DNA of 64,000 bases from Mesorhizobium onobrychidis (GCF_024707545.1 NZ_CP062229.1:1917501-1981500), one strand, 5' to 3'; shown: positions 17,457 through 26,480, counted from the stretch's first letter. A program made the numbers and translations. The notes: a model not told the origin generated them from the letters alone.

Positions 17457-17942
17457 TCAGCCGCGCCTGATCCAAAGCAGGGCGACAACCAGCGATACGA
17501 AACCGACGGCCTTGAAGCCGGCGACGATCATATGGCCGGTTTCCCAGCGCAGTCGGATCGCTTCGAAATTTTCCGGAATCGGTCCAGGCACCCAGGTGGC
17601 CAGAATATCGTTCGCCGGCTTGACGAGAGCAAACCACATCGCAAGAGACACCGCATAGAGCACGGCAGCCGCCAACGCATACCAGAACGCCGGACGGTCA
17701 TTGCGCAGCATCCATGCGAGAAGTCCCGGACAGCCGATCGCGGCCACGTCCAGTGGCGCGCCAATGACGGCAAACACCTGGAACTGGGCGTTGAAGACAG
17801 TCGTCTCGCGCCAGAGCGAAGGCGACCACTTCGTCAGCCGAGGAGCCGATTCCAGGACATGGGCGAAGGACGGTCCAAGGCTGAGCGCCGCGACGACTGC
17901 GGCCAAGATGGACCAGAACGACAGCAACCCGCGTATCTCCAT
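17457..17942 (-). CDS. Four-helix membrane protein, DUF1772-like
   Basis: About 161 aa with four hydrophobic segments (about 5-27, 58-80, 87-108 and 137-158). The layout, with SLGPSFAHVLESAPRL near the start and a C-terminal RWETGHMIVAGF, resembles DUF1772/anthrone-oxygenase-like small membrane proteins. No catalytic residues can be named with certainty. It lies 12-80 nt upstream of the RlmI-like gene, depending on that start, so the two may be co-transcribed. Confidence 0.7.
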   Translation of the reverse strand: MEIRGLLSFWSILAAVVAALSLGPSFAHVLESAPRLTKWSPSLWRETTVFNAQFQVFAVIGAPLDVAAIGCPGLLAWMLRNDRPAFWYALAAAVLYAVSLAMWFALVKPANDILATWVPGPIPENFEAIRLRWETGHMIVAGFKAVGFVSLVVALLWIRRG

Positions 17943-17993
17943 AACGCCCGAACAGCGGCGTGACGCCGGACACGTTCCCGTCCGAACGGAATA

Positions 17994-18062
17994 GCGAGTA
18001 GGGGAGTATGACTGGCACGAAGCCGCACGATTGGTACGGCTCCCCTACTCCCCTACTCCCCT
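17994..18062. repeat. CCCCTACT-type repeats with inverted copy
   Basis: AGTAGGGGAG at 17997-18006 is the exact complement of CTCCCCTACT at 18040-18049, followed by further CCCCTACT units to about 18062. The right-hand units run into the last codons and stop of the ornithine cyclodeaminase homologue, so the repeat forms part of its C-terminus. The element sits between the DUF1772-like gene start and that stop. Confidence 0.55.
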
Positions 18063-19025
18063 AATCCTGAGCGCCTTGTACACCGCAATGCCGGCGGCGA
18101 GGTCTTCGAGGGCTGCGCCGACCGATTTGAAAAGCGTGATCTCACCGGGGCTCTGCCGGCCCTTCTTTTGGCCGCGTGCCAATTCATGCAGGTCGGCGAC
18201 GATGGCTTGCGCCTCCAGCACGCCCGAGGCCAGCGGCTGGACGATGTCGCCCGCTTCCTTGGTGGCGCCGGCCCGGGTGTCGACGTAGACGCGGGCACGC
18301 GCAATCGCATCGTCGTCGCTTTCGCGCATGGCCGGCGTGAAACCGCCGACCAGATCGACATGGGTTCCCGGCTTCAACAGCGCGCCCTTGATCAGCGGCG
18401 TGGTCGTGATAGTCGCCGACGAAACGATGTCGGCCTGGCCGAGTTCGGCGTCGAGATCGCTCGCGGCGGTGGCCGCAAAGCCCTCGGCGCGCAATTCCGC
18501 CGCCACCTTTTCTGCATTGGCCGGCGTGCGGTTCCAGATGCGAATGGCGGTGATCGGCCGCACCGCTGAATGCGCCCTGGCGAGGAACGGCGACAGCGCG
18601 CCGGCGCCGACCACCAGCAGCCGCTCAGCGTCCTCGCGGGCCAGATAGGAGGCGGCCAGCGCCGAGGCGCAGGCCGTGCGCCACTGCGTCAACCGCTGGC
18701 CGTCGATCATGGCTTCAGGCTCGCCGGTCGCGCCGTCGAGCAGGAGGTAAAGCCCCATCACCGCGGATTTGCCTACGGTGTTGTTGTCGGGCGACACCGT
18801 GACGATCTTGACGCCGATATGGCCGCCAGCCGACGTGCCGGCCGCATTGAAGTCGGTCCAGGCCGGCATCAGGAGCAGCGTCGAGGCCGCGCCGTCGGGC
18901 CGTTCGACCGTATGGTGATGCCTGACTGGTTGTACCGCGCCATCGCGAAAGGCCACGCGCAGCGTCTCGACCAAGCCGGCAAAGGTCAGCGCCTGATCGA
19001 CCTCGGCCGCCGAAATGGTCAGCAT
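18045..19025 (-). CDS. Ornithine cyclodeaminase/mu-crystallin family protein
   Basis: About 326 aa from the ATG at 19025 (MLTISAAEVDQAL). The Rossmann motif is LLVVGAGALSPFLARAH (about residue 125) followed by IRIWNRTPANAEKVA. The N-terminal part has MDG-free variants of the substrate loop and KIVTVSPDN. The family includes ornithine cyclodeaminase, alanine dehydrogenase and ketimine reductases; the specific substrate is not predictable. The C-terminus reads through a CCCCTACT repeat. A mosaic palindrome separates it from lapA upstream. Confidence 0.85.
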   Translation of the reverse strand: MLTISAAEVDQALTFAGLVETLRVAFRDGAVQPVRHHHTVERPDGAASTLLLMPAWTDFNAAGTSAGGHIGVKIVTVSPDNNTVGKSAVMGLYLLLDGATGEPEAMIDGQRLTQWRTACASALAASYLAREDAERLLVVGAGALSPFLARAHSAVRPITAIRIWNRTPANAEKVAAELRAEGFAATAASDLDAELGQADIVSSATITTTPLIKGALLKPGTHVDLVGGFTPAMRESDDDAIARARVYVDTRAGATKEAGDIVQPLASGVLEAQAIVADLHELARGQKKGRQSPGEITLFKSVGAALEDLAAGIAVYKALRIRGVGE

Positions 19026-19072
19026 GGGAAACTCCGTGGAAAGAAATACGCTAACGCATAACCGAAAATGGT

Positions 19073-19112
19073 ACAGCGTCCTTTGCGCGTCCAAAAGGAC
19101 GTGCGGCGCTGT
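19073..19112. repeat. Palindromic intergenic repeat (same family as 31650-31693)
   Basis: ACAGCG at the left pairs with CGCTGT at the right, and GCGCGTCC pairs with GGACGTGC around an AAAA loop. Its layout (arm, CTTTG bulge, GCGTCC stem) matches the repeat at 31650-31693. The preceding CTAACGCAT...CCGAAAAT at 19050-19068 resembles the start of the 31586 palindrome, so this looks like a shortened copy of the same two-part mosaic. Confidence 0.65.
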
Positions 19113-19118
19113 GTTGGC

Positions 19119-19451
19119 TCAGCTGGTCGGCTTCGGCAAGGCGGGGCCTTGTGGCGCAGCCGGTGCGCGGCTGACTGCCTGGCGCAGGCTCTCGGCCTCG
19201 ACGCCGCGCTGGCGCGCCAGCTTGCGATAGCGGCCCTGCTTGATCCAGGTCGCCAGGCTGCCGACGATCATGCCGATGGCGAGAGCCAGGAACAGGAAGA
19301 TGAAAAGCGGCAGCGTCATCGTCAGCGCCGGATTGCCGGGGTTGAACGGATCCAGGGTGAAGGCAACCGGATCGCGGTTGGCGACGGCCAGCGCGATCAG
19401 AATGACGGCCAGCGGCACGAAGACCACGATGAGCATGAAGCGATTGAACAT
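19119..19451 (-). CDS. lapA: LapA family (DUF1049) membrane protein
   Basis: About 110 aa with two N-terminal transmembrane helices (about 4-24 and 45-67) and a basic cytoplasmic tail (KQGRYRKLARQRG), the LapA/YciS pattern. VANRDPVAFTLDPF between the helices is typical. In enterobacteria LapA works with LapB in control of lipopolysaccharide synthesis; no LapB is visible here. It lies 76 nt downstream of ihfB on the same strand, an order seen in many alphaproteobacteria. Confidence 0.82.
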   Translation of the reverse strand: MFNRFMLIVVFVPLAVILIALAVANRDPVAFTLDPFNPGNPALTMTLPLFIFLFLALAIGMIVGSLATWIKQGRYRKLARQRGVEAESLRQAVSRAPAAPQGPALPKPTS

Positions 19452-19527
19452 GGAATTTCCTGTCGAAGGCGGGCTCTACCGCAGGCCTACTGAAAAGGCC
19501 GGCATGCTGCACGAGCTCGCGCGGCGC

Positions 19528-19812
19528 CTATTTGCCGCCGTTCAGCCTTTCACGCAATTCCTTGCCGGTCTTGAAGAACGGCACCCATTTCTCCTCGACC
19601 TCCACGGATTCGCCGGTGCGCGGGTTGCGGCCGGTGCGGGCGGGGCGGTTTTTCACCGAGAAAGCACCGAAACCGCGCAGCTCGACCCGGTTGCCTTCGG
19701 CAAGCGCGTCGGTGATCTCGTCGAAAATCGCGCCGACGATGTTTTCGACGTCGCGCAGAAAAAGGTGCGGGTTGCGTGTGGCGATGATCTGCACAAGTTC
19801 GGATTTGATCAT
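19528..19812 (-). CDS. ihfB: Integration host factor subunit beta
   Basis: About 94 aa, full length for the HU/IHF family. [11 protein letters not shown] and the DNA-intercalating arm with [10 protein letters not shown] (proline near residue 64) are clear, and the [16 protein letters not shown]-terminus assigns it to IHF-beta rather than HU. It forms a heterodimer with IhfA and bends DNA. It lies 70 nt downstream of sppA on the same strand. Confidence 0.93.
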   Translation of the reverse strand: MIKSELVQIIATRNPHLFLRDVENIVGAIFDEITDALAEGNRVELRGFGAFSVKNRPARTGRNPRTGESVEVEEKWVPFFKTGKELRERLNGGK

Positions 19813-19882
19813 GAGAAGGCTCCCCGTGAAAACACTGCGGTCAAAATTATGAGGATGATTTTATTTGCTTTTTTCACTCGTC

Positions 19883-20836
19883 TCAAGGGTGCCAGACGGA
19901 AACGAGACCGTCAAGAAACAAGCGGTCGGCACCAAGTTCGTGAATGATCTCGCCGCCATAGTCGGGCAGGCCGAGCGCACTGCCGATGGTTCGCGCCATC
20001 GCTTTCGAGAACAGGAAGCCGCCGCTTTCCGCGTCCTTCCACTCCACCACCTTGAGCTTGGCGTCGACGCCCTTGGTCGCGAGCCAGTCGATCGCTTCGG
20101 TCTCGCCGCCGACCGCGTCGATCAATTTGTTGGCAACAGCCTGCCGGCCGGTGAAGATCGATCCGTCGGCCAGGGCCAGCGCCTCCGGCTTGGTCATGTT
20201 GCGTCGTTCGGCGACGACGCCGACGAACCAGTCGTAGCTGTCCAGGATCAGCTTGCGGACCATGGTGCGCTCGTCGTCATTGGTCGGCTTGAAAGGCGAT
20301 GGCGAGGCTTTCAACGGCGAGGATTTCACTTCCTCGAGCTTGATGCCGAGCTTGTCCATAAGGCCGCTGACGTCCGGATACTGGATCAGCACGCCTATCG
20401 AGCCGACGATCGACGATTTGCGCGCGACGATATGATCGGCCGCGGTGGCGATCATGTAGCCCGCCGATGCGGCCAGCGTGCCGACCTCGGCCACCACCGG
20501 CTTCTCGGTGGCCAGCTTGCGCACTGCCTCGTAGATCGATTCGCCCCCGACGGTGGTGCCGCCCGGTGAATCGATCGACAGGATCACAGCTTTCACCCTC
20601 GAGGATTGACGGATGGTATCCAGTTGTTTGATCAGGTCTTCGTCTTCGGTAATGGTGCCCTCGATCTTGACCTTGGCGATATGGTCGACCGCCGTGCCAG
20701 TGAAGTCGTCACCGTAAATCCAGCTCGAAAAGGCAATCAGCCCGACTGCCGCGACAACAAGCGCTGCAACGCGCCAGAATGTCAGCTTGCGGCGCAAGCG
20801 GCGGCGGTCGATCAGGTCGTCGGCTCTCAGTGCCAT
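19883..20836 (-). CDS. sppA: Signal peptide peptidase SppA (short form)
   Basis: About 317 aa from the ATG at 20836; an alternative start at 20848 adds four residues. One N-terminal transmembrane helix (about 20-40) is followed by a single S49 peptidase domain. The serine lies in TLAASAGYMIATAA and the general-base lysine region is upstream near SIDSPGGTTVG. It degrades cleaved signal peptides in the inner membrane. The length matches the single-domain bacterial form rather than the fused 618-aa E. coli enzyme. Confidence 0.9.
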   Translation of the reverse strand: MALRADDLIDRRRLRRKLTFWRVAALVVAAVGLIAFSSWIYGDDFTGTAVDHIAKVKIEGTITEDEDLIKQLDTIRQSSRVKAVILSIDSPGGTTVGGESIYEAVRKLATEKPVVAEVGTLAASAGYMIATAADHIVARKSSIVGSIGVLIQYPDVSGLMDKLGIKLEEVKSSPLKASPSPFKPTNDDERTMVRKLILDSYDWFVGVVAERRNMTKPEALALADGSIFTGRQAVANKLIDAVGGETEAIDWLATKGVDAKLKVVEWKDAESGGFLFSKAMARTIGSALGLPDYGGEIIHELGADRLFLDGLVSVWHP

Positions 20837-21093
20837 GGTCAGCCTCATAGTCGGTGGAAGCAGATGCTTTTAAAGCAACCATCCGCGCCCGGCTACCGAT
20901 TCCTGACGAGCTTGCGCCAAAGACAGGGTTTCGACGTTCGCGAGCCGGCGTTTCAAGAGACATCAAGACCAATCCACAGGCCCCTAACGCTGTGCGCCTG
21001 TATCTGATATGAGATGCAAGTCGTGCCGGTTTCATTTTCGTTTGTGCAACAGCAACCGTCACACTTTTGCGGTTTTCCTCCGTTTGTGCTTGC

Positions 21094-21121
21094 TTGAGGG
21101 CGCCGGCATCCCACCTATAGG
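21094..21121 (+). promoter_or_regulatory. Candidate sigma-70-type promoter of the lptC operon
   Basis: TTGAGG at 21094 and TATAGG at 21116 are separated by 16 nt, and the lptC ATG follows 35 nt later. The 320-nt interval between sppA and lptC, which diverge, otherwise contains no recognisable gene. Confidence 0.4.
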
Positions 21122-21156
21122 GGTGCTTGGCGGCAGGGGTTTAAAAGAAAGCAGTT

Positions 21157-21870
21157 ATGTTAGCGCGACCGATCGAACCGACCAACACCGAGACGGAGTT
21201 GGCTCCCCCGGACGTAGGCCCGGCGCGGGTCGACGCCTTCGGCATTGCCCAGCGCCATTCGCGCCGCGTGCGGATCTTGAAGCTGGCGGTGCCGCTGGCC
21301 GCTGCCGCGATCGCGGTCGCCTTCCCGGTCTATTCCTATCTCGCGGCGCCTGGCTCAATTCAGGTCCAGGCCGACGGCAGCGCCTTCGCCAATGGCAAGC
21401 TGGTGATGGCCAACCCCAAGCTCAACGGGTTCACCAAGCAGAAACTGCCCTATTCCATGACGGCCTTGCGCGCCATACAGGACGTGACCAAGCAAGGCAT
21501 CATCAATCTGGAGGGCATCGACGCCAAGCTGCCGATATCGACTGACAATGTGGCGGCCATCAATGCCTCGCACGGCACCTACAATCGTGACGGCAACACG
21601 ATGAGCCTGACCAGCGATGTCACCATAACCACCACCGATGGCTTGGCGGCAAAGTTCAAATCGGTCTTTCTCGATATGGGCAAAGGCATTATGAAGACGA
21701 ACGACCCGGTCGACGTCAGCCGCGGCGGGTCGCGGATCACCGCAGATTCGATGTCGATCCAGGACAACGGCAAGATCGTGGTTTTCGAGAACAGAGTGCG
21801 TGTCAACATCGATCCCGCCAGCTTGAAAGCGGCAGAGGCAATGAGCGGAGAATCCAATGCGGTTCAGTAG
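21157..21870 (+). CDS. lptC: LPS export ABC transporter periplasmic protein LptC
   Basis: About 237 aa. One transmembrane helix near residues 45-65 (VPLAAAAIAVAFPVYSYL) anchors a periplasmic beta-jellyroll of the LptC/DUF1239 family. It bridges LptBFG in the inner membrane and LptA in the periplasm during lipopolysaccharide export. Its end overlaps the lptA start by 14 nt, and lptB and rpoN follow, the standard alphaproteobacterial order. Confidence 0.87.
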   Translation: MLARPIEPTNTETELAPPDVGPARVDAFGIAQRHSRRVRILKLAVPLAAAAIAVAFPVYSYLAAPGSIQVQADGSAFANGKLVMANPKLNGFTKQKLPYSMTALRAIQDVTKQGIINLEGIDAKLPISTDNVAAINASHGTYNRDGNTMSLTSDVTITTTDGLAAKFKSVFLDMGKGIMKTNDPVDVSRGGSRITADSMSIQDNGKIVVFENRVRVNIDPASLKAAEAMSGESNAVQ

Positions 21871-22468
21871 TTCGACACGGCTCGGGGCCGCAGCTTCGGC
21901 GTTGCCGGCCCTTGGGCTGGCTTTGGGGCTGAGCTTGGGGACGACGCCCGCTCTGGCGCAGTCCAAGGCCACCAGCCAGCTGTCGGGCCTCAAACTGTCC
22001 GGCGACAAGCCCATCCAGATCGAAAGCGATAAGCTCGAGGTCCGCCAGGCGGATAGCGTCGCCGTGTTCACAGGCAATGTAAGCGTCGTCCAGGGGCCGA
22101 CTTTGCTTAAGGCCGGCAAGATGACGGTCTATTACGTCAAGGACGCCGACGCTGACGCCAAGGATGCGCAGGCCGCAGGTGCCGCGATGACCGGCTCGGC
22201 CAACATCGACCGTCTGGAGGTCGCCAACAAGGTCTATATCAAATCGGACGACCAGGTCGCCACCGGCGACAGCGGCACCTTCGACATGAAGACGGAAGTG
22301 CTGGTGCTTTCAGGCAGCAAGGTCGTGCTTTCGCAAGGTGACAATGTACTGGTCGGCTGCAAGCTCACCGTGCAGATGAAGAGCGGCCTGGCCCAGGTCG
22401 ACGCCTGCGGGGGCCGCGTCATGATGTCGATCACGCCGCCGGCGAAGTCGGGAGCGGCGAACCCCTGA
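21857..22468 (+). CDS. lptA: LPS transport periplasmic protein LptA (OstA-like)
   Basis: About 203 aa with a Sec signal peptide ending near ALA-QSKA (about residue 35). The OstA-like domain contains [19 protein letters not shown] and [20 protein letters not shown], the periodic beta-strand pattern of LptA. It forms the periplasmic bridge carrying LPS to LptDE. It overlaps lptC by 14 nt and its stop shares a base with the lptB start. Confidence 0.9.
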   Translation: MRFSSSTRLGAAASALPALGLALGLSLGTTPALAQSKATSQLSGLKLSGDKPIQIESDKLEVRQADSVAVFTGNVSVVQGPTLLKAGKMTVYYVKDADADAKDAQAAGAAMTGSANIDRLEVANKVYIKSDDQVATGDSGTFDMKTEVLVLSGSKVVLSQGDNVLVGCKLTVQMKSGLAQVDACGGRVMMSITPPAKSGAANP

Positions 22469-23286
22469 TGGTCGACGTAGCATCGCTGATGGCGCGTCTT
22501 CCAGGACGCGCCGCCAGCAAACTTGCGGCACCGGCCACGGTCAGCGGCGACCAGGTAAAGTTCAAGGGAACCTTGATCGCCAAGGGCCTGACCAAGAGCT
22601 ACAAGGGCCGCAAAGTTGTCAGCGGCGTCACGATCGGCGTGCGCGCCGGTGAGGCGGTCGGACTGCTCGGTCCCAACGGCGCCGGCAAGACGACCTGCTT
22701 CTACATGGTCACCGGCCTTGTGCCGGTCGACGAAGGCACAATCGAAATCGACGGCTTCGATGTCACCTCGATGCCGATGTACCGCCGCGCCCGCCTCGGC
22801 ATCGGCTACCTTCCGCAGGAAGCGTCGATCTTTCGCGGCTTGAGCGTCGAGCAAAACATTCGTGCCGTGCTCGAAGTGGTCGAAAAGAACCGCAAAAAGC
22901 GCGAACACAGTCTCGACGAACTGCTCGATGAGTTTCACATCAGCCATCTGCGCAAAGCCCCGTCGCTGTCGCTTTCCGGCGGCGAGCGGCGCCGCCTTGA
23001 AATCGCGCGCGCACTGGCGACCCGCCCCGCATACATGCTGCTCGACGAACCTTTCGCCGGCATCGATCCGATCGCCGTCGCCGATATCCAGCAACTCGTG
23101 CGCCATCTGACGGCGCGGGGCATCGGCGTGCTCATCACCGATCACAATGTCCGCGAGACGCTCGGCCTGATCGACCGCGCCTACATCATCCATGCCGGCC
23201 AGGTGCTGACTCACGGCCGGGCCGATGAAGTGGTCGCAAACCCGGATGTGCGGCGGCTTTATCTCGGTGAGGGATTTACACTCTAA
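22468..23286 (+). CDS. lptB: LPS export ABC transporter ATP-binding protein LptB
   Basis: About 272 aa ATPase with Walker [10 protein letters not shown] (about residue 70), signature [12 protein letters not shown] and Walker [13 protein letters not shown]. It is slightly longer than E. coli LptB because of an N-terminal extension of about 30 residues before [12 protein letters not shown]; that extension overlaps nothing, but the true start could be internal. It powers LPS extraction with LptFG, which are not in this window. Confidence 0.94.
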   Translation: MVDVASLMARLPGRAASKLAAPATVSGDQVKFKGTLIAKGLTKSYKGRKVVSGVTIGVRAGEAVGLLGPNGAGKTTCFYMVTGLVPVDEGTIEIDGFDVTSMPMYRRARLGIGYLPQEASIFRGLSVEQNIRAVLEVVEKNRKKREHSLDELLDEFHISHLRKAPSLSLSGGERRRLEIARALATRPAYMLLDEPFAGIDPIAVADIQQLVRHLTARGIGVLITDHNVRETLGLIDRAYIIHAGQVLTHGRADEVVANPDVRRLYLGEGFTL

Positions 23287-23476
23287 ACGGGAAGGTTCCT
23301 CTCCAAGCGCGATTTTTGGCGCGAGACGAGCCTTTTTCTCCGATTTCTCGTCCAAATAACGCACCGACAGGCGAGTTTTGATCGCCGTCGCCTTGACAAG
23401 CAAAAGCCGGGCCAGTTTCTATGCCCAACTCGTTCCGGCAGTCCGGATGCGTAGACAGGGCGTTTGAAACCGAACC

Positions 23477-25003
23477 ATGGCGTTGGCGGCAAAACTACAG
23501 CTACGACAGTCCCAGTCGCTGGTGATGACGCCGCAACTCATGCAGTCGATCCGGCTGCTGCAGTTCACCCACGTCGAGCTGGAACGCTTCATCGACGACG
23601 AGATCGAGCGCAATCCTCTACTCGATCGCGCCGAGCCGCAGGACGATGCCGTCAGCGATCAGGCGCAGAAGATCGATGCCGCGCCGGAAACGGCCACCGG
23701 CGGCGACTGGTTCGAGAAGGAAACGGCGTGGAGCGCCGAGGCGATCTCGGAAAAGCTCGATACTTCGCTGGAAAACCTGTTTCCCGACGACCCCGGCACC
23801 AGCGAGCGGCTCGGTCCCGACCTGACGGCCCAATGGAAATCGGCCTCCGGCAACGGTTCCGCGTCCTCGTCGGACGGCTTCGACGTCGGAGACATGGCGG
23901 CCGCCGCCATCACGCTGCGCGAGCATGTCGGCGAACAGGTCGCGCTTGCCTTCGCCGACCCGGCAGCACGCCTGATCGCCAGCGAACTGGCCGATGGCCT
24001 CGATGAGGCCGGCTACATGCGCGCCGACATGGCTGAGATCGCCGCTCGTCTCGGCACCGACAGAGCGGCGGTGACGAATGCACTCGCGGTCTGCCAGACA
24101 TTCGAGCCCGCCGGCATCTTTGCCCGCGACCTCGCCGAATGCCTGTCGCTGCAGCTTGCCGTCCGCGATCGGCTCGACCCGGCGATGAAGGCTTTGATCG
24201 CCAATCTCGAGCTCCTGGCGCGGCGCGATTTCCAGACCCTGAAACGGATCTGTGGGGTCGACGAGGAGGATCTGCTCGACATGCTGGCCGAGATACGTGC
24301 GCTCGATCCGCGCCCGGGGATGGCGTTTTCGGGCGGTGCCAGCGATGCGATCGTCGCTGATGTCGAAGTGCGGGCGGCCAATGACGGGAGCTGGGTGATC
24401 GAACTCAATGCCGAAACGCTGCCGCGCGTGCTGGTCGACCATATCTATTTTGCCCAGGTTTCACCGCATGCGAAAAACCAGACGGAAAAGGATTTCCTGG
24501 CGGAATGCCTGCAAAACGCCAACTGGCTGACGCGCAGTCTCGACCAGCGGGCGAAGACCATCCTTAAGGTTGCCTCAGAAATCGTGCGCCAGCAGGACGC
24601 CTTCCTCGTCCATGGCGTACGTCACCTGAAGCCGCTCAACCTGCGCACGGTGGCCGACGCCATCGGCATGCACGAATCGACCGTCAGCCGGGTCACCGCC
24701 AACAAATACATGCTGACGCCGCGCGGCGTGTTCGAACTGCGCTATTTCTTCACCGCCTCGATCGCTTCGTCGGGTGGCGGCGACGCGCATTCGTCTGAAG
24801 CGGTGCGCGACCGCATCAAGCAGTTGATCGACGAGGAAAAACCTGCCGACGTGCTTTCCGACGACGCGATTGTGGATATGTTGCGGGAAAGTGGCGTCGA
24901 TATCGCCAGGCGCACGGTCGCCAAGTATCGGGAGGGCATGAATATTCCCTCGTCGGTGCAGCGGCGGCGTGAAAAACGCGCTTTGGCCAGCGCCGGACGT
25001 TGA
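23477..25003 (+). CDS. rpoN: RNA polymerase sigma-54 factor
   Basis: About 508 aa with all three regions: glutamine-rich region I (QLRQSQSLVMTPQLMQSI), acidic region II, and region III with the core-binding domain and helix-turn-helix (VADAIGMHESTVSRVTANK). The RpoN box ARRTVAKYRE lies at about residues 476-485. In rhizobia it directs nitrogen-related and other enhancer-dependent promoters. A 190-nt gap separates it from lptB, so it may have its own promoter. Confidence 0.96.
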   Translation: MALAAKLQLRQSQSLVMTPQLMQSIRLLQFTHVELERFIDDEIERNPLLDRAEPQDDAVSDQAQKIDAAPETATGGDWFEKETAWSAEAISEKLDTSLENLFPDDPGTSERLGPDLTAQWKSASGNGSASSSDGFDVGDMAAAAITLREHVGEQVALAFADPAARLIASELADGLDEAGYMRADMAEIAARLGTDRAAVTNALAVCQTFEPAGIFARDLAECLSLQLAVRDRLDPAMKALIANLELLARRDFQTLKRICGVDEEDLLDMLAEIRALDPRPGMAFSGGASDAIVADVEVRAANDGSWVIELNAETLPRVLVDHIYFAQVSPHAKNQTEKDFLAECLQNANWLTRSLDQRAKTILKVASEIVRQQDAFLVHGVRHLKPLNLRTVADAIGMHESTVSRVTANKYMLTPRGVFELRYFFTASIASSGGGDAHSSEAVRDRIKQLIDEEKPADVLSDDAIVDMLRESGVDIARRTVAKYREGMNIPSSVQRRREKRALASAGR

Positions 25004-25037
25004 CCTCCGACGGAATTTCCACAGCTTTCGCGCTTCA

Positions 25038-25066
25038 TTGACAAGCCGCAATGAAGTGGCTAGAAG
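25038..25066 (+). promoter_or_regulatory. Sigma-70-type promoter with long leader before hpf
   Basis: TTGACA at 25038-25043 and TAGAAG at 25061-25066 are separated by exactly 17 nt, a near-consensus promoter. Transcription from here would give a leader of about 195 nt before the hpf ATG. The leader contains GC-rich complementary stretches (GACGGGC/GCCCGC and GGACGGTC near 25080-25137) but no recognised riboswitch. Confidence 0.5.
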
Positions 25067-25270
25067 CCCGCCCGCATGGGACGGGCTACTGCCCGCATGC
25101 GGATGGTCCGTCACGACGTTGGCCACGGGACGGTCAAAGAAGGCGGCTTGTGATCAACCGGAAAGTTCGGATTAAAATCGGCGCAAGTGACGCCGCAAAG
25201 CTTGTGCGCACAGACCACGGGTATAAACTCGGGACAGTTTGAAGCCTGAGCAAGGAAGGTCAGTTTTCAG

Positions 25271-25855
25271 ATGACACTGCGCATATCAGGAAAACACATG
25301 GATATCGGCGATGCGTTCCGTACGCGCATCAACGACCGTGTCGGAGAAGTGATCGGGAAATATTTCGATCGGGGCTTTTCAGGGCAAATTGTAGTCGTCA
25401 AATCGGGGTCGCGCTACACGGCCGATTGCATGATCCGGCTGGATTCCGGCGCTTCGCTGCAGGCGACCGGTGAAGCCCAGGACCCGACGCTCGCTTTCGA
25501 GGCCGCGGCGGATCGCCTCGAAACCCGCCTTCGGCGCTACAAGCGTCGGCTGAAGTCACATAATTCAGGCAATGCCAATGGCGAACTCACCGACATCGCC
25601 TATACGGTGATGGCGCCGCTTGCCGATGACGACGAGGAAATACCGGAGAATTTCGCGCCAGCCATCGTCGCCGAATCAACCATGACGCTGCGGACCATGT
25701 CGGTGGCGTCAGCCGTGATCGAGCTCGACACCAAGGACAGCCCGGTTCTCGTCTTCCGCAACGCCGGAAACGAGCATCTCAATATCGTCTATCGCCGGCC
25801 GGACGGAAATATCGGCTGGATCGACCCGTCTACGACCAAGGTCGCGCAGGGATGA
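25271..25855 (+). CDS. hpf: Ribosome hibernation promoting factor, long form
   Basis: About 194 aa: the N-terminal S30AE/YfiA domain (MTLRISGKHMDIGD to about residue 100, with RRYKRRLKSH) plus the C-terminal dimerisation domain (about 135-190, FRNAGNEHLNIVYRRPDGNIGWI). Long-form HPF dimerises 70S ribosomes into inactive 100S particles in stationary phase. It lies between rpoN and ptsN, the usual Rhizobiales order. Its last codons are repeated just after the stop codon as a 23-nt tandem duplication. Confidence 0.94.
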   Translation: MTLRISGKHMDIGDAFRTRINDRVGEVIGKYFDRGFSGQIVVVKSGSRYTADCMIRLDSGASLQATGEAQDPTLAFEAAADRLETRLRRYKRRLKSHNSGNANGELTDIAYTVMAPLADDDEEIPENFAPAIVAESTMTLRTMSVASAVIELDTKDSPVLVFRNAGNEHLNIVYRRPDGNIGWIDPSTTKVAQG

Positions 25856-25881
25856 CGGCCAAGGTCGCGCAGGGATAAGGA
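25836..25881 (+). repeat. 23-nt tandem duplication spanning the hpf stop
   Basis: CCAAGGTCGCGCAGGGAT occurs at 25836-25853 and again at 25859-25876, a period of 23 nt. The first copy holds the last hpf codons and ends in TGA; the second copy ends in TAA. It looks like a recent local duplication without effect on the protein. Confidence 0.8.
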
Positions 25882-25938
25882 ACCAGCCGCACGCGAGAGT
25901 GAGGGCTGGCGACGGCAGGCGAACAAGGGATTTCAAGT

Positions 25939-26403
25939 ATGGATCTGAGCGATCTTATCAACGTTCCGGCAATCTTGCCGGCGTTGAAGGCGAACTCCAA
26001 GAAGCAACTGCTGCAAATGCTGTCCGAAAGGGGGGCGGCGATTTCCGGCATTCCGGAACGGGAGGTGTTCGACACCATCCTGCAGCGTGAACGGCTGGGC
26101 TCGACCGGTGTCGGCAACGGCATTGCCATTCCGCATGGCAAGCTGGCGGGAGTGAAGCGGATCGCCGGGGTTTTCGCCCGGCTGGAGACGCCGGTCGATT
26201 TCGAGGCGCTGGACGACCAGCCGGTCGATCTGGTGTTCCTGCTTTTGGCGCCCGAAGGCGCCGGCGCCGACCACCTCAAGGCGCTGTCGCGCATCGCGCG
26301 GGTGCTGCGCGACGCCGACACGGTGGCCAAGATAAGGGGCACCCGCGACGCCGCAGCGATCCACGCGCTTTTGTCGGACACGCAGGCCTCGCATGCGGCC
26401 TGA
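25939..26403 (+). CDS. ptsN: Nitrogen-regulatory phosphotransferase protein PtsN (EIIA-Ntr)
   Basis: About 154 aa PTS EIIA-type-2 domain. The phosphorylated histidine lies in GIAIPHGKL (about residue 66), and VFLLLAPEGAGADHLKALSRIAR is typical. It receives phosphate from EI-Ntr (PtsP) via NPr and links nitrogen status to potassium transport and other functions. In some rhizobia and E. coli unphosphorylated PtsN influences K+ uptake and KdpD; a kdp operon occurs about 17 kb away. Downstream of rpoN and hpf it completes the conserved block. Confidence 0.95.
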   Translation: MDLSDLINVPAILPALKANSKKQLLQMLSERGAAISGIPEREVFDTILQRERLGSTGVGNGIAIPHGKLAGVKRIAGVFARLETPVDFEALDDQPVDLVFLLLAPEGAGADHLKALSRIARVLRDADTVAKIRGTRDAAAIHALLSDTQASHAA

Positions 26404-26426
26404 GCTTTTTTGATCAGATCCGTTGA

Positions 26427-26447
26427 AGGGCCGCCGTGAGCGGCCCT
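26427..26447 (+). terminator. Hairpin after ptsN
   Basis: AGGGCCGC and GCGGCCCT form an 8-bp GC-rich stem around a CGTGA loop, 24 nt after the ptsN stop. The T-run is weak (GTCCGTTT). The DUF1150 gene converges from the other side, so it may serve both. Confidence 0.5.
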
Positions 26448-26480
26448 GTCCGTTTCCAACCAGATCGCTGCGCCGTATTG

